Positions 40,456-48,661 of a DNA stretch of 64,000 bases are shown here, piece after piece. Numbering within the stretch: position 1 is the stretch's first letter; each line of letters opens with the position of its first letter. Position numbers and translations under genes: made by a program. The notes beneath the pieces were generated by a model, which did no database searches, had not been told where the DNA came from, and saw nothing but the letters and a program-made list of their open reading frames with translations. This stretch comes from Streptomyces sp. JJ66. GTDB taxonomy: Bacteria; Actinomycetota; Actinomycetes; Streptomycetales; Streptomycetaceae. The stretch covers positions 91,313 to 155,312 of the forward strand of contig NZ_JAEVFI010000005.1 in assembly GCF_019303495.1 (NCBI RefSeq). Direction: 5' to 3'.

Positions 40456-40594
40456 CGGGTCCGGCGGGCACCTGGTCAGGCAGGGAGGCCGGGGGAGCCG
40501 CCGGGGCAGGCGGGGGAACGCTGTGGGGAGCCGCCCGGGCAGGCTTACTCCGCAGCGTCGTCCTGCCCCACGCGATGGCCCGACCGGCCCGGGG
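40456..40594. other. gap between convergent MMPL and 102-residue protein genes
   Basis: 139 bases, very GC-rich, with purine-rich GGGGCAGGCGGGGG-type runs. No clear long hairpin or gene is seen. Confidence 0.4.
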
Positions 40595-40903
40595 TCACCG
40601 GCCCCGCCGGTTCGTCATCGCGCGGCGGCGGCGGTCGTTGCACAGCAGGCACTTGCCCCAGCCGGGCGGCAGTGGGTCCTCCTTATCCCCGTACAGCGGG
40701 TCCACCGCGCCCATCGGGTGCTCGCGGCAGCCCGTGGTGCCGCCGTGCGGCGCCTGAAGGGACCGCACGGCGCCCAGCGCGCGCTGTAGCGCGTCGGCCA
40801 CCTCCGCCAGCTGGTCCGCGGGCGGGGCGGTCTCGAAGCCGAAGGCGATGTCGGACGCGGTACTCAGCGCGTTCTGCAGCTCCCGGACCTCTGCGTAACT
40901 CAT
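40595..40903 (-). CDS. conserved hypothetical protein with CREH/CLLC zinc-ribbon-like tail
   Basis: A 102-residue protein I cannot name. The N-terminal half is helical (YAEVRELQNALSTASDIAFGF, EVADALQRALGAV). The C-terminal half has Cys/His pairs, GCREHP and KCLLCNDRRRRAM, that could bind zinc. The Arg-rich end could touch nucleic acid. It sits 9 bases upstream of, and in the same direction as, nothing else: the diacylglycerol kinase gene ends 9 bases before its start, so it may be the last gene of that unit. Confidence 0.72.
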   Translation of the reverse strand: MSYAEVRELQNALSTASDIAFGFETAPPADQLAEVADALQRALGAVRSLQAPHGGTTGCREHPMGAVDPLYGDKEDPLPPGWGKCLLCNDRRRRAMTNRRGR

Positions 40904-40912
40904 GCCCGAAGG

Positions 40913-41857
40913 CTAGCCGCCGCCCCTGACAGGGACCGCGGGCACCAGCACCCGCACCGCGTCCGGCACCACCTCGGCGCGTACCGGCAACAGGCCCAGC
41001 GGCTCGCCGTCGGCGTAGGCCCGCATGTCCGGGGTGTGCAGCGTCAGGCTGCGGGCGTGGAACGTGCGCACCAGCGGATGGGTGACGTGGGTGCCCCGGT
41101 AGATGCGCGGGAAGGCCCGCACCAGCTGGCCCCGTCCGGCTGGCCCGACGACGGTGACCGACAGCCGCCCGTCGTCCGGCTCGGCGTGCGGGCAGATGCG
41201 CATACCGCCGCCGTAGGTGGTGGTGTTCCCGACGGCCACCAGGACGGCCTCGAACTCCTCGCGCGTGCCGCCGTCTGTCTCGACCGTGAACGGCAGCGGA
41301 CGCAGCAGGCCCAGCTCCATGAGGATGGCGAGGTTGTAGCGCAGGCGGCCGCGCGGCCAGGCCAGCCGGTTGGTGCGGTCCGTTACCAGGGAGTCGAAGC
41401 CACTGGTCAGCACCGTCCCGAACCAGTGGGTGCGGCCGCCGTCGCCGAGCGAGGTGCTGCGGCCCAGGTCGAGGGCGCGGCGGGTGCCGCGCAGCACGAC
41501 ATCGGCGGCGGCCTGCGGGTCCTTGCCCGGGATGCCCAGGACGCGGGCGAAGTCGTTGCCGGTGCCGGTGGGCAGCACGGCCAGGGCCGTGTCCGTCCCG
41601 GCCACCTCCTGGAGCGCGAGGTGCACCATGCCGTCACCGCCCGCTACGGCCAGCACGTCGGCGCCCGCCCGCACGCAGGCGCGCGCCTTCTCGCGTGCCT
41701 CGCGCAGGTCGCGCCCGGCCACCACGTCCACCTCGACGCCCGCGGCGAGCAGGTGCCGCGCGGCCCGGGAGGCGACGTCGGCGCCCCGGCGTCCGCCCGC
41801 GGTGGGGTTCACCAGCAGCGCGACCCGGCGGGGCGCTCCGACGGGTTCCGGCGTCAC
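40913..41857 (-). CDS. diacylglycerol kinase family lipid kinase
   Basis: A 314-residue DagK/YegS-type enzyme transferring phosphate from ATP to diacylglycerol or a related lipid. Motifs: ALLVNPTAGGRRGA, AVAGGDGMVHLALQ (nucleotide loop), LPTGTGNDFARVLG and PHAEPDDGRLSV with MRAYADGEPL near the end. The GTG start overlaps the stop of the flavoprotein gene (GTGA). Placement with an alkyl-DHAP-synthase-like protein and glpD suggests glycerolipid or ether-lipid metabolism. Confidence 0.92.
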   Translation of the reverse strand: MTPEPVGAPRRVALLVNPTAGGRRGADVASRAARHLLAAGVEVDVVAGRDLREAREKARACVRAGADVLAVAGGDGMVHLALQEVAGTDTALAVLPTGTGNDFARVLGIPGKDPQAAADVVLRGTRRALDLGRSTSLGDGGRTHWFGTVLTSGFDSLVTDRTNRLAWPRGRLRYNLAILMELGLLRPLPFTVETDGGTREEFEAVLVAVGNTTTYGGGMRICPHAEPDDGRLSVTVVGPAGRGQLVRAFPRIYRGTHVTHPLVRTFHARSLTLHTPDMRAYADGEPLGLLPVRAEVVPDAVRVLVPAVPVRGGG

Positions 41858-43467
41858 GCCCGCTCCCCGGGGATGAGCTTGCCAGGGTTGAGGATGCCTG
41901 ACGGGTCCAGTACGCCCTTCACGGCGCGCAGGATGTCCACGCCCAGCGGGCCGACCTCGGCCTCCATCCACGGCCGGTGGTCGGCCCCCACGGCGTGGTG
42001 GTGCGAGATGGTGCCGCCGCACGCGGCGATGGCGTCACCGGCGGCCTGCTTGGCGGCCCGCCAGCGCGCCAGCGGGTCGGGGCCCGCGACGGCGGCGACG
42101 GTGAAGTAGAGCGAGGCGCCCTCGGGGTAGACATGCGAGATGTGGCACAGCACCACCGGCGGTCTGCCCGCCGGGGTGCTCAGTGCGCCGGTGAGCGCGT
42201 CGGTGACCGCCTGCCGCAGCGCGGGCAGCGCTGACCAGGTGGTGGCCGTCTCCAGCGTCTCGGCGAGGACACCCGCGTCCAGCAGGGCGTCGCGCAGGTA
42301 GGGCCCGGAGTACCGGCTGTGCCGCCACTGCGCGACGGGTCCGGAGCCCAGCTCCGTGCCGCCCGCCGCCCGCAGCGTGCGCGCGGACAGCTCCCGTACG
42401 GCATCGGCCTGCTCGGCGGTGCCCTCGTGTGCGACGACGGCCAGGCACCCGGCGGCGGCCTGCGTGCCGGAGAGCGCGGCGTTCACGAACGTCTCCGTCT
42501 CGTCGGACAGCCGCACGAGCGTCGGTCGCGCGCCGCCCTGCGCGAGGGCGCGCAGGGCCGCCGTGCCGGCCGCGAAGTCGGGGAAGGACCAGGCTTCGTC
42601 GCGCACGGTCTCGGGCAGCGGACGCACCCGCAGCGTCACCTCGGTGATGACGCCGAGCGTGCCTTCCGAGCCGAGCAGCAGGTGCCGCAGGTCGGGTCCG
42701 GCGGCCGAGCCGGGCGCGCGGCCCAGTTCCAGCGTGCCGCGCGGGGTGGCCACCCGCAGCGAGAGCACCATGGCGTCGAACCGCCCGTACCCGGTGGAGG
42801 ACTGGCCCGCCGAGCGGGTGGCCGCGTAACCGCCGATGGTGGCGTACTCGTAGCTCTGCGGCTGGTGGCCGAGCGTCAGCCCGTGCGCGGCCAGCAGCTC
42901 ATCGGCCTCCGGCGTGCGCAGCCCGGCGTGCAGCGTGGCGGTGCGGTCCACGGCGTCCACCGCCACGAGCCGGTCCAGCCGCCGCAGGTCGAGCGCGACG
43001 GCGGCGCCGAACCCACCGCGCAGCGGCTCCACCCCGCCGACGACGCTGGTGCCGCCGCCGAACGGCACGACGGCGACGCGGTGTCCGGCGCACGCGGCGA
43101 GCACCGCGGTCACCTCGTCGTGCGTGCCGGGCAGGACCACGGCGTCCGGCGCGCCGGCCACGTCACCGGCACGGCGGCGCAGCAGGTCGGGCGTGGACTT
43201 GCCGCCGGTGTGCCGGATGCGCACGGCCGCCTCGGTGACGACGTGCTCCGCGCCCACGGCGTCGGTGAGCGCGGACCGGGCGGCATCCGGCAGCGCGCTC
43301 GGCGGCAGCTTCAGTTCCGCCTCGGGCGTGCGCGGCGCGCCGGCGGGCTCGGCGCCGAGTACGTCCGCGAGCAGCGCGCGGACGGGCTCGGGCAGGGCAA
43401 AGGCCCGGGCGGGGTCGCCCCAGGCGTTCCAGGACATGGCGCCGACTCGGCGGCTCGGAGCTGTCAT
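41854..43467 (-). CDS. FAD-binding oxidoreductase, alkyldihydroxyacetonephosphate synthase-like
   Basis: A 537-residue vanillyl-alcohol-oxidase-family flavoprotein. FAD domain: PDAVVLPGTHDEVTAVLAAC, VVPFGGGTSVVGGV, YEYATIGGYAATRSAGQSSTGYGRFDAMV and LLGSEGTLGVITEVTLRV. The C-terminus has the CGGTISHHHAVGADHRPWM segment characteristic of alkyl-DHAP synthase, whose histidines act in exchanging fatty acid for fatty alcohol, then DPSGILNPGKLIP. Mycobacterial AgpS proteins start at the equivalent of MSWNAWGDP, so the ATG at 43437 is a good alternative start. Divergent from the TetR gene by 17 bases, with an inverted repeat over both starts. Actual activity is unproven. Confidence 0.9.
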   Translation of the reverse strand: MTAPSRRVGAMSWNAWGDPARAFALPEPVRALLADVLGAEPAGAPRTPEAELKLPPSALPDAARSALTDAVGAEHVVTEAAVRIRHTGGKSTPDLLRRRAGDVAGAPDAVVLPGTHDEVTAVLAACAGHRVAVVPFGGGTSVVGGVEPLRGGFGAAVALDLRRLDRLVAVDAVDRTATLHAGLRTPEADELLAAHGLTLGHQPQSYEYATIGGYAATRSAGQSSTGYGRFDAMVLSLRVATPRGTLELGRAPGSAAGPDLRHLLLGSEGTLGVITEVTLRVRPLPETVRDEAWSFPDFAAGTAALRALAQGGARPTLVRLSDETETFVNAALSGTQAAAGCLAVVAHEGTAEQADAVRELSARTLRAAGGTELGSGPVAQWRHSRYSGPYLRDALLDAGVLAETLETATTWSALPALRQAVTDALTGALSTPAGRPPVVLCHISHVYPEGASLYFTVAAVAGPDPLARWRAAKQAAGDAIAACGGTISHHHAVGADHRPWMEAEVGPLGVDILRAVKGVLDPSGILNPGKLIPGERA

Positions 43468-43468
43468 G

Positions 43469-43503
43469 CGTTACAGTCTTGCACATGGTGTCAATCAGTA
43501 ACG
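43469..43503. promoter_or_regulatory. candidate TetR operator over divergent start codons
   Basis: CGTTAC (43469-43474) and GTAACG (43498-43503) are mirror arms 23 bases apart, with an inner, slightly offset pair TTGCAC/GTGTCAA around 43479-43494. The symmetry centre is at about 43486, inside the TetR ATG, and the left arm abuts the flavoprotein ATG. A TACAGT -10-like box (43472-43477) ends seven bases before the TetR ATG. Confidence 0.5.
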
Positions 43504-44225
43504 AGGGTGCGGACGGGGACTCCGGCGGCGAACCGGCGCCGGGGGACCCCGCCGGCCCGCGCCCCGGCCCCACCGCCGACCGGGCCGCCCACCCGAGCCC
43601 CGGCCCGTCCGCCGACTCCTCCCCGGACGCGCCCGCCGACCCCATCGCCGACGCGCTGCTCGACGCGGCCTACGCGTCCATCGCCACCTTCGGGCTGCGC
43701 CGCCTCACCCTCACCGACGTCGCCCGCCGCGCCGGGGTGAGCCGCCCGACCATCTACCGGCGCTGGCGCGACATCGACACCCTCCTCGGCGACCTGCTCA
43801 CCCGCGAGATGCGCACCGTCCTGCTCGCCGCCGTGCCGCGCGCCACCGCCGAAGGCCACGACGCCCGCACCCGCCTGGTCGCCGGTGCCGCCTGCGTCCT
43901 CGAAGGGCTGCGTGCCCACCCGCTGATGGCCCGCATCCTCGACACCGAGCCCGAAACGCTGGTCACCTACACCTTCCAGCGGCTCGGCTCCAGCCAGCGC
44001 GATGCCCTCGCCTTCACCGAGGAACAGATCCGCGCCGGACAGACCGACGGCTCGATCCGCGCGGGCGAACCCGCCGAGCTGGCCCGCCTGGTGCTGCTGC
44101 TGGTGCAGACCGCCGCCCAGTCCTGGCGCCTGGTGGACGACGTGCTGCCCCTTGCGCAACTCACCCGCGAAGTACGGCACATGCTCGACGCCTACCTGAG
44201 CCCGCAACCCGGGGAGCCCGCATGA
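43485..44225 (+). CDS. TetR family transcriptional regulator
   Basis: A 246-residue repressor-type protein. A Pro/Ala/Asp-rich tail of about 50 residues precedes the HTH (ADALLDAAYASIATFGLRRLTLTDVA, RRAGVSRPTIYRRW, residues about 52-98). The remainder is the helical ligand domain. The ATG at 43485 lacks a ribosome site but has TACAGT seven bases upstream, so the message may be leaderless; an ATG two codons earlier also exists. It overlaps glpD by four bases and is divergent from the flavoprotein/dgk unit, making it the likely regulator of both. Ligand unknown; a glycerol phosphate or acyl compound is a guess from context. Confidence 0.9.
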   Translation: MVSISNEGADGDSGGEPAPGDPAGPRPGPTADRAAHPSPGPSADSSPDAPADPIADALLDAAYASIATFGLRRLTLTDVARRAGVSRPTIYRRWRDIDTLLGDLLTREMRTVLLAAVPRATAEGHDARTRLVAGAACVLEGLRAHPLMARILDTEPETLVTYTFQRLGSSQRDALAFTEEQIRAGQTDGSIRAGEPAELARLVLLLVQTAAQSWRLVDDVLPLAQLTREVRHMLDAYLSPQPGEPA

Positions 44226-45763
44226 CCCACCCCGCGGCCCACCCCGCCGCCTCCCTCAACGCCGCCCGCCGCACCCGCGAGCTGACCCACCTCGCCGACC
44301 ACCCCGACGTGGACCTGCTCGTCGTCGGCGGCGGCGTCACCGGCACCGGTATCGCGCTGGACGCCGCCACCCGTGGCCTGAGCGTCGTCCTGGCCGAGAA
44401 ACACGACCTCGCCTTCGGCACCAGCCGCTGGAGCTCCAAACTCGTGCACGGCGGCCTGCGCTACCTGGCCACCGGCCAGCTCGGCATCGCCCACGAAAGC
44501 GCCCGCGAACGGCACCTCCTGCTCGCCCGCACCGCCCCGCACCTGACCCGCGCCCTGCCCATGCTGCTGCCGCTGCACGCGAGCGTCACCCCCGCGCAGG
44601 CGGCGCTGACCCGAACCGGGTTCCTGCTCGGGGACGCCCTGCGGCTGTCCGCCGGAACGCGCGGCACCCTGCTGCCCGCCGCCCGCCGCGTCTCCGCCCG
44701 CCGCGCGCTCCAGCTCGCCCCCGGCCTGCGGCCCTGCGGACTGCGCGGGGGCCAACTCGCCTACGACGGCCAACTCGTGGACGACGCCCGCCTCGTCGTC
44801 GCCCTCGCCCGCACCGCCGCCGCCCACGGCGCCACCATCCTCACCCGGCTCGGCGCCACCGCACTGCGCGGCGACGGCGCCATCCTGCGCGACGAACTCA
44901 CCGGCGAGCGCGTGCGGATACGCGCCCGGGCCGTCGTCAACGCCACCGGCGTGTGGGCCGATCAGCTCGTCCCGGACGTCCGGCTGCGCCCCAGTCGCGG
45001 CACCCACCTGGTCCTCCCCGGTCACCTGTTCGGGGGCCTGCGCACCGCGCTGACCATCCCCGTCCCCGGCGACCCCAGCCGCTTCACCCTCGTCCTGCCC
45101 CAGCCCGACGGCCGCGTCTACCTCGGCCTCACCGACGAACCCCTCAGCGGCCCCACCCCCGACGTGCCCGCCGCCCCCGAAAGCGACATCGCCTTCCTGC
45201 TGGAGGTGGCGAGCAGCGTGCTCGCCACAAAGCTGCGCCGCTGTGACGTCACCGGCACGTTCGCGGGCCTGCGTCCCCTGCTCGACGCGGGTGGCCCGCC
45301 CGGACGCAGCGCCGACCTCTCCCGCCGCCACGCCGTGCTCACCTCTCCCGGCGGCGTCCTCACCGTCGTCGGCGGCAAGCTGACCACCTACCGGCGCATG
45401 GCCGAGGACGCCGTGGACGCCGCCGCCGCCAACGCCGCGCTGCGCGTCGGACCGTGCCGCACCAAGCGCCTGCCGCTGGTGGGCGCCGCCTCCCCGGCCG
45501 CGCTGGCCCGCGTCCCCGCGCCCGCCCGCCTAGTCGCCCGCTACGGCACCGAGGCCCCGGCCGTGCTCGCCGAGGCCGACGGCCGCCCCGACCTGCTGGA
45601 ACCCCTGGCCACCGGCGTCACCGGCGCCGAACTGCGCTGGGCCGTCCGCCACGAGGCCGCCCTCGACGCCGCCGACCTCCTGGAACGCCGCACCCGCCTC
45701 GCCCTCGTCCCCACCGACGCCACCACCGCCCACCACGCCGCCCGCGCCGCCCTGCTGGAGTGA
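44222..45763 (+). CDS. glpD: aerobic glycerol-3-phosphate dehydrogenase
   Basis: FAD enzyme oxidising glycerol 3-phosphate to dihydroxyacetone phosphate at the membrane and passing electrons to quinone. The 513 residues have the Rossmann start DLLVVGGGVTGTGIALDAAT, the signature FGTSRWSSKLVHGGLRYL, VVNATGVWADQL, the KLTTYRRMAEDAVD motif and a C-terminal domain ELRWAVRHEAALDAADLLERRTRLAL. Start overlaps the TetR stop (ATGA). Its product DHAP is the precursor of the acyl-DHAP used by alkyl-DHAP synthase, so the pairing with the divergent flavoprotein is metabolically sensible. Confidence 0.95.
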   Translation: MTHPAAHPAASLNAARRTRELTHLADHPDVDLLVVGGGVTGTGIALDAATRGLSVVLAEKHDLAFGTSRWSSKLVHGGLRYLATGQLGIAHESARERHLLLARTAPHLTRALPMLLPLHASVTPAQAALTRTGFLLGDALRLSAGTRGTLLPAARRVSARRALQLAPGLRPCGLRGGQLAYDGQLVDDARLVVALARTAAAHGATILTRLGATALRGDGAILRDELTGERVRIRARAVVNATGVWADQLVPDVRLRPSRGTHLVLPGHLFGGLRTALTIPVPGDPSRFTLVLPQPDGRVYLGLTDEPLSGPTPDVPAAPESDIAFLLEVASSVLATKLRRCDVTGTFAGLRPLLDAGGPPGRSADLSRRHAVLTSPGGVLTVVGGKLTTYRRMAEDAVDAAAANAALRVGPCRTKRLPLVGAASPAALARVPAPARLVARYGTEAPAVLAEADGRPDLLEPLATGVTGAELRWAVRHEAALDAADLLERRTRLALVPTDATTAHHAARAALLE

Positions 45764-45769
45764 CCACCA

Positions 45770-45785
45770 GGCACACTGATGTGCC
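45770..45785 (+). terminator. short hairpin after glpD
   Basis: GGCACA/TGTGCC arms (45770-45775 and 45780-45785) with a 4-base loop begin seven bases after the glpD stop. The stem is short but perfect. Confidence 0.5.
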
Positions 45786-45911
45786 GACACCCTCAGGCGC
45801 CGCTGCTCCTGGCGTTTTTGCTCACACCCTGGTTTGCGGTCCGCCCCGAGCTGGCAGAAGCAGACCCGGCACTCGGTGGCGTGAGTTCGCGTCGGCGGTG
45901 AACGCGGCGGC

Positions 45912-46286
45912 TCAGAGCGTCCCGATGACCGTGAGGGTTCCCACCGGCAGCAGCAACATCCACTGGGGTAGCCGAAGCAGCGGCCGTGACCAGCCCACGG
46001 TGAGGGTGCCGACCAGGAAGGCCGCCGTGTACGCGACGTAGTGGGCGGCGATGAACAGCGCGAGCGGAACATTCGGTTCGGCGCGCAGCGCGAGCACGAT
46101 GAGGGCCACGGCACTGAGCAGCAGGTCCACGGTGACGAAGTGCCACACCACGTGCAAGGTGCGCCTCGGTTCAGCCTCCATGGAGCTGCCGAGCAGCGGA
46201 CGCACCACGTCCCGGCCGCCGGCGATGACATGGATGAGGGTGGTCGCCGCCGCGAGGCTGCCAGCAGCGAAGAGCCAGCCGTTCAA
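45912..46286 (-). CDS. four-helix integral membrane protein, unknown function
   Basis: A 124-residue protein made almost entirely of four hydrophobic helices: about residues 4-24 (LFAAGSLAAATTLIHVI), 46-66 (VWHFVTVDLLLSAVALIVL), 74-95 and 103-122. His residues lie in the first two helices (IHVIAGG, VWHFVTVD). I cannot name the family. The start overlaps the stop of the TetR gene (ATGA), so it is probably the gene this TetR controls along with itself. Confidence 0.82.
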   Translation of the reverse strand: MNGWLFAAGSLAAATTLIHVIAGGRDVVRPLLGSSMEAEPRRTLHVVWHFVTVDLLLSAVALIVLALRAEPNVPLALFIAAHYVAYTAAFLVGTLTVGWSRPLLRLPQWMLLLPVGTLTVIGTL

Positions 46287-46870
46287 CGGGTCTCGATTCC
46301 CTTGGTCACGAGTGCGGCGATGCGCTGGGCCAGCTCGCGGTCCGGCCGTTCGCCGAGGATTCCGAGGTGGAAGAAGACGGCGCCGACCAGGGTGTCCAGG
46401 AGGAGGTCGGCGGGTACGGCGGCGACGGTCTCACCGCGCTCCGCCGCCCGGCCGAACACGCTCAGCAGGCGCTCCTTGGCGGGCATGAGGAACGTGGCGC
46501 GAATCCGGTCCCGCAGCGCGGGGTCGGCGGCGAAGTCGGCCAGCACGCCGGGCAGCGCCGCAGCCGCCGCCGGTGTGCTGAACTCGTCAACCAGCCCCTG
46601 CACCAGCACGGTTACGTCATTCTCGATGGTGCCGGTGTCGGGCACGGGCGCGGTGTCGGTGACAGTGAAGACCGCCTCGTACACCAGCTCGGCCTTGCCC
46701 GACCAACGCCGGTAAACGGTGTCCTTGCCGACACCGGCCCGCGCGGCCACGGCATTGATCGACGTGGCGTCATATCCCACCTCAGCCACCAGCTCGGCGG
46801 CAGCGGTGACGATGGCGGCGTGGGACCGCTCATCTCGTGGGCGCCCTCGCGGGGCGGGAGAAGAAGTCAC
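46283..46870 (-). CDS. TetR family transcriptional regulator with own operator
   Basis: A 195-residue regulator. HTH at about residues 15-60: HAAIVTAAAELVAEVGYDA, INAVAARAGVGKDTVYRRW. The C-terminal ligand domain resembles the TetR_C_11/AcrR-like group (LADFAADPALRDRIRATFL, LLDTLVGAVFFHLGIL). The GTG at 46870 has AGGAG only two bases before it. A 30-base near-perfect palindrome just upstream is almost certainly its autoregulatory operator. Coupled to a small membrane protein gene. Confidence 0.92.
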   Translation of the reverse strand: MTSSPAPRGRPRDERSHAAIVTAAAELVAEVGYDATSINAVAARAGVGKDTVYRRWSGKAELVYEAVFTVTDTAPVPDTGTIENDVTVLVQGLVDEFSTPAAAAALPGVLADFAADPALRDRIRATFLMPAKERLLSVFGRAAERGETVAAVPADLLLDTLVGAVFFHLGILGERPDRELAQRIAALVTKGIETR

Positions 46871-46878
46871 CGCTCCTG

Positions 46879-46908
46879 TTTACCATACGGGTCTACCTGT
46901 ATGGTAAA
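46879..46908 (-). promoter_or_regulatory. TetR operator palindrome
   Basis: TTTACCATACGGG (46879-46891), a TCTA centre and CCTGTATGGTAAA (46896-46908) form a 30-base palindrome with 12 of 13 arm positions matching. It starts 8 bases before the regulator's start codon and contains a TATGGT box on the minus strand (complement of 46882-46887), so binding would block transcription of the TetR-membrane protein pair. No gene starts on the other side within 100 bases. Confidence 0.85.
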
Positions 46909-47018
46909 TAGCTCGGGGCTGAGTGCGCGCCAGGAGAGCGGGAACGCCAGGCTTGTGGCCGCCAGGACCGACGAGCTGACGGGACAACGCTCGAAGGCCG
47001 CCCCGCCAGCGAGTGAGG

Positions 47019-47207
47019 TCAGGAGTGGCGTTCGGCGGTGTACTGGGTGAAGGTTTCCCAGACAGCCGGGGTGACGGCGAGCGGGCGTCGCTGAGTGTCC
47101 TTGGAGTCGCGGACGAAGACGGTGCCAGGTCGCTCTGCGACCTCGACGCAGTTGTCCCCACCTCCGCCGCTGTAGCTGCTCTTGAACCAGGTCAACTCGG
47201 TGCTCAT
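47019..47207 (-). CDS. DUF397 protein
   Basis: A 62-residue DUF397 member: LTWFKSSYSGGGGDNCVEVAE, VFVRDSKD, and AVTPAVWETF. Its start overlaps the XRE gene stop by four bases, the same arrangement as at 13905-14099. The spacing of GGGGDNCVEV is the typical family core. Confidence 0.94.
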   Translation of the reverse strand: MSTELTWFKSSYSGGGGDNCVEVAERPGTVFVRDSKDTQRRPLAVTPAVWETFTQYTAERHS

Positions 47208-48064
47208 AGCGCTCCTCGCATCCGTTCCAGCAGGCTCCGGGTGTCCTGATGGCTCAGAGCCTGTGAGCGCATCTTGCCATAGCGCTGGAGCATGGCACTT
47301 ACCGCGCGACCGTTGGTGATCAACAAGCTCGTCTCATGCCCCTCGACGTATCCGACCCAGCGACTTTGCTCTGAATCTGACAGCGTTTCGGCGAGGTACA
47401 TAGCGCCTTCAAAACCGCAGTGGTCTGGCTGGTGGGTGGGCATGACCTGGATCTCGACGTTCAGGCGCTCCCCTTGCTCTAGCAGATGGCTCAAGAGGCT
47501 GCGGGTCACATCGGGGCCGCCAAGTTCACGGTCGAGCAGCGCTTGCTCAATGATGAAACTGAAGGCTGTGTTGGGACGGTCGGCGATCAACTGCCCCCGG
47601 GCGAGCCGCGCGGCCGTCTGCTTCTCGATTTGAGCTTCGGTCATCGGCGGGAAGTGCCGATTGAAGATCGCACGGATGTAGGGTTCCGGTTGCAACATTC
47701 CAGGAACAGCACGGCACTCGTACGCATATAGCGTCACAGCCTCCTCTTCGATGCCTGCCCAGTGTTGGAACCAGGAAGCCAGACCGACCTTCCGAGTCAG
47801 ACTCTGGACTGCTGCGTTCAGAACCCGTGTTGCCGTGGGGCCAAGCACTGGCCCCACACGCTGAAGAAGACGAAGCGGCGGGAACCGCTTTCCCTGTTCG
47901 ATCTTGGCGATGTAGGTGGCGGAGTACATGACCCGGGGGGCGAACTCTTCCTGTGTCAGGTGCGCTTCCTCACGCAGGGCCTTCAGGACCGCCCCAAAGG
48001 TCTTGAGACTGTCGGAGACTTCCGCTTCACTGTTCGAGTCGTCACCCGCGTACTTCGCTGTCAT
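47204..48064 (-). CDS. XRE family regulator with DUF5753 domain
   Basis: A 286-residue WhiJ-like regulator. HTH at about residues 22-80 (GAVLKALREEAHLTQEEFAP, MYSATYIAKIEQGKRFPP); DUF5753 follows with LYAYECRAVPGMLQPEPYIRAI, FIIEQALLDRELGG, LNVEIQVMPTHQPDHCGFEG and YVEGHETSLLIT. The ATG at 48064 has GGAGGGTGG upstream. Together with the DUF397 gene and the divergent HATPase gene it makes the standard three-gene cassette. It is not a close copy of the regulator at 14096-14935, so this is family expansion, not a recent local duplication. Confidence 0.94.
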   Translation of the reverse strand: MTAKYAGDDSNSEAEVSDSLKTFGAVLKALREEAHLTQEEFAPRVMYSATYIAKIEQGKRFPPLRLLQRVGPVLGPTATRVLNAAVQSLTRKVGLASWFQHWAGIEEEAVTLYAYECRAVPGMLQPEPYIRAIFNRHFPPMTEAQIEKQTAARLARGQLIADRPNTAFSFIIEQALLDRELGGPDVTRSLLSHLLEQGERLNVEIQVMPTHQPDHCGFEGAMYLAETLSDSEQSRWVGYVEGHETSLLITNGRAVSAMLQRYGKMRSQALSHQDTRSLLERMRGAL

Positions 48065-48223
48065 GTGCCATCCACCCTCCGGCGCTGTGCCGTACGGCCC
48101 GTACGACCTGACTTATCGTCACGCGAGGTCACGCGTCCAGTCCAGTGGGTCAACTGGTACAACGACTTCTGGGTGGGTGCTGTCCCTGTCGCCGAATAGG
48201 TTCGGCATCCGACGCTGTACGGC

Positions 48224-48661
48224 ATGACGGGACTTCAACCTTCCTCGCTCGCCAGCCTTTCCGACTTCGATCAGCGGTTCTCCGCCACACCGCGCGGGGC
48301 GCGACTGGCCCGGCTGCTGGCCGCCTGCCAATTCGAAAGCTGGGGTGTGCCACGCGGCAGCCGTGCCTTCGAGGCCGCCACGCTGGTGGTGGCGGAACTG
48401 GCGTCGAACGCCGTTCTGCACGGCCGCGTTCCCGGACGGGATTTCGCGCTGCACCTGGCTCACGACTGTGCGGGCGGCGTCGTGCGGATCGAGGTGTCCG
48501 ACACGCACCCCGCCACCCCCCTCCGCACGTGTGCCGACGCTGACGAGGAGCACGGGCGCGGCCTCCAGCTCGTGGACGCCCTCACCCTGCGCTGGGGCGT
48601 ACGCGAACGCAGCGGCCCCGGCAAGACCGTCTGGGCCGAGTGCGCCCTGCACGAGGTGTAG
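48224..48661 (+). CDS. HATPase_c_2 anti-sigma-like ATP-binding protein of XRE/DUF397 cassette
   Basis: A 145-residue protein consisting of the GHKL ATPase domain alone: N box TLVVAELASNAVLHGRV, then VRIEVSDTHP and EEHGRGLQLVDALTLRWGV with the G1/G2 glycine box, and a final GKTVWAEC strand. Divergent from the XRE gene across 159 bases. No ribosome site precedes the ATG; a TAGGTT box (48197-48202) could be a -10 element. In comparable cassettes this protein is thought to interact with the regulator or a sigma-type partner; here that is inference. Confidence 0.88.
   Translation: MTGLQPSSLASLSDFDQRFSATPRGARLARLLAACQFESWGVPRGSRAFEAATLVVAELASNAVLHGRVPGRDFALHLAHDCAGGVVRIEVSDTHPATPLRTCADADEEHGRGLQLVDALTLRWGVRERSGPGKTVWAECALHEV

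Noticed and set aside
46880..47161. 93-codon minus-strand frame upstream of the second TetR
   Set aside because: It overlaps the DUF397 gene and the operator, and its product has no domain; the start context is poor.
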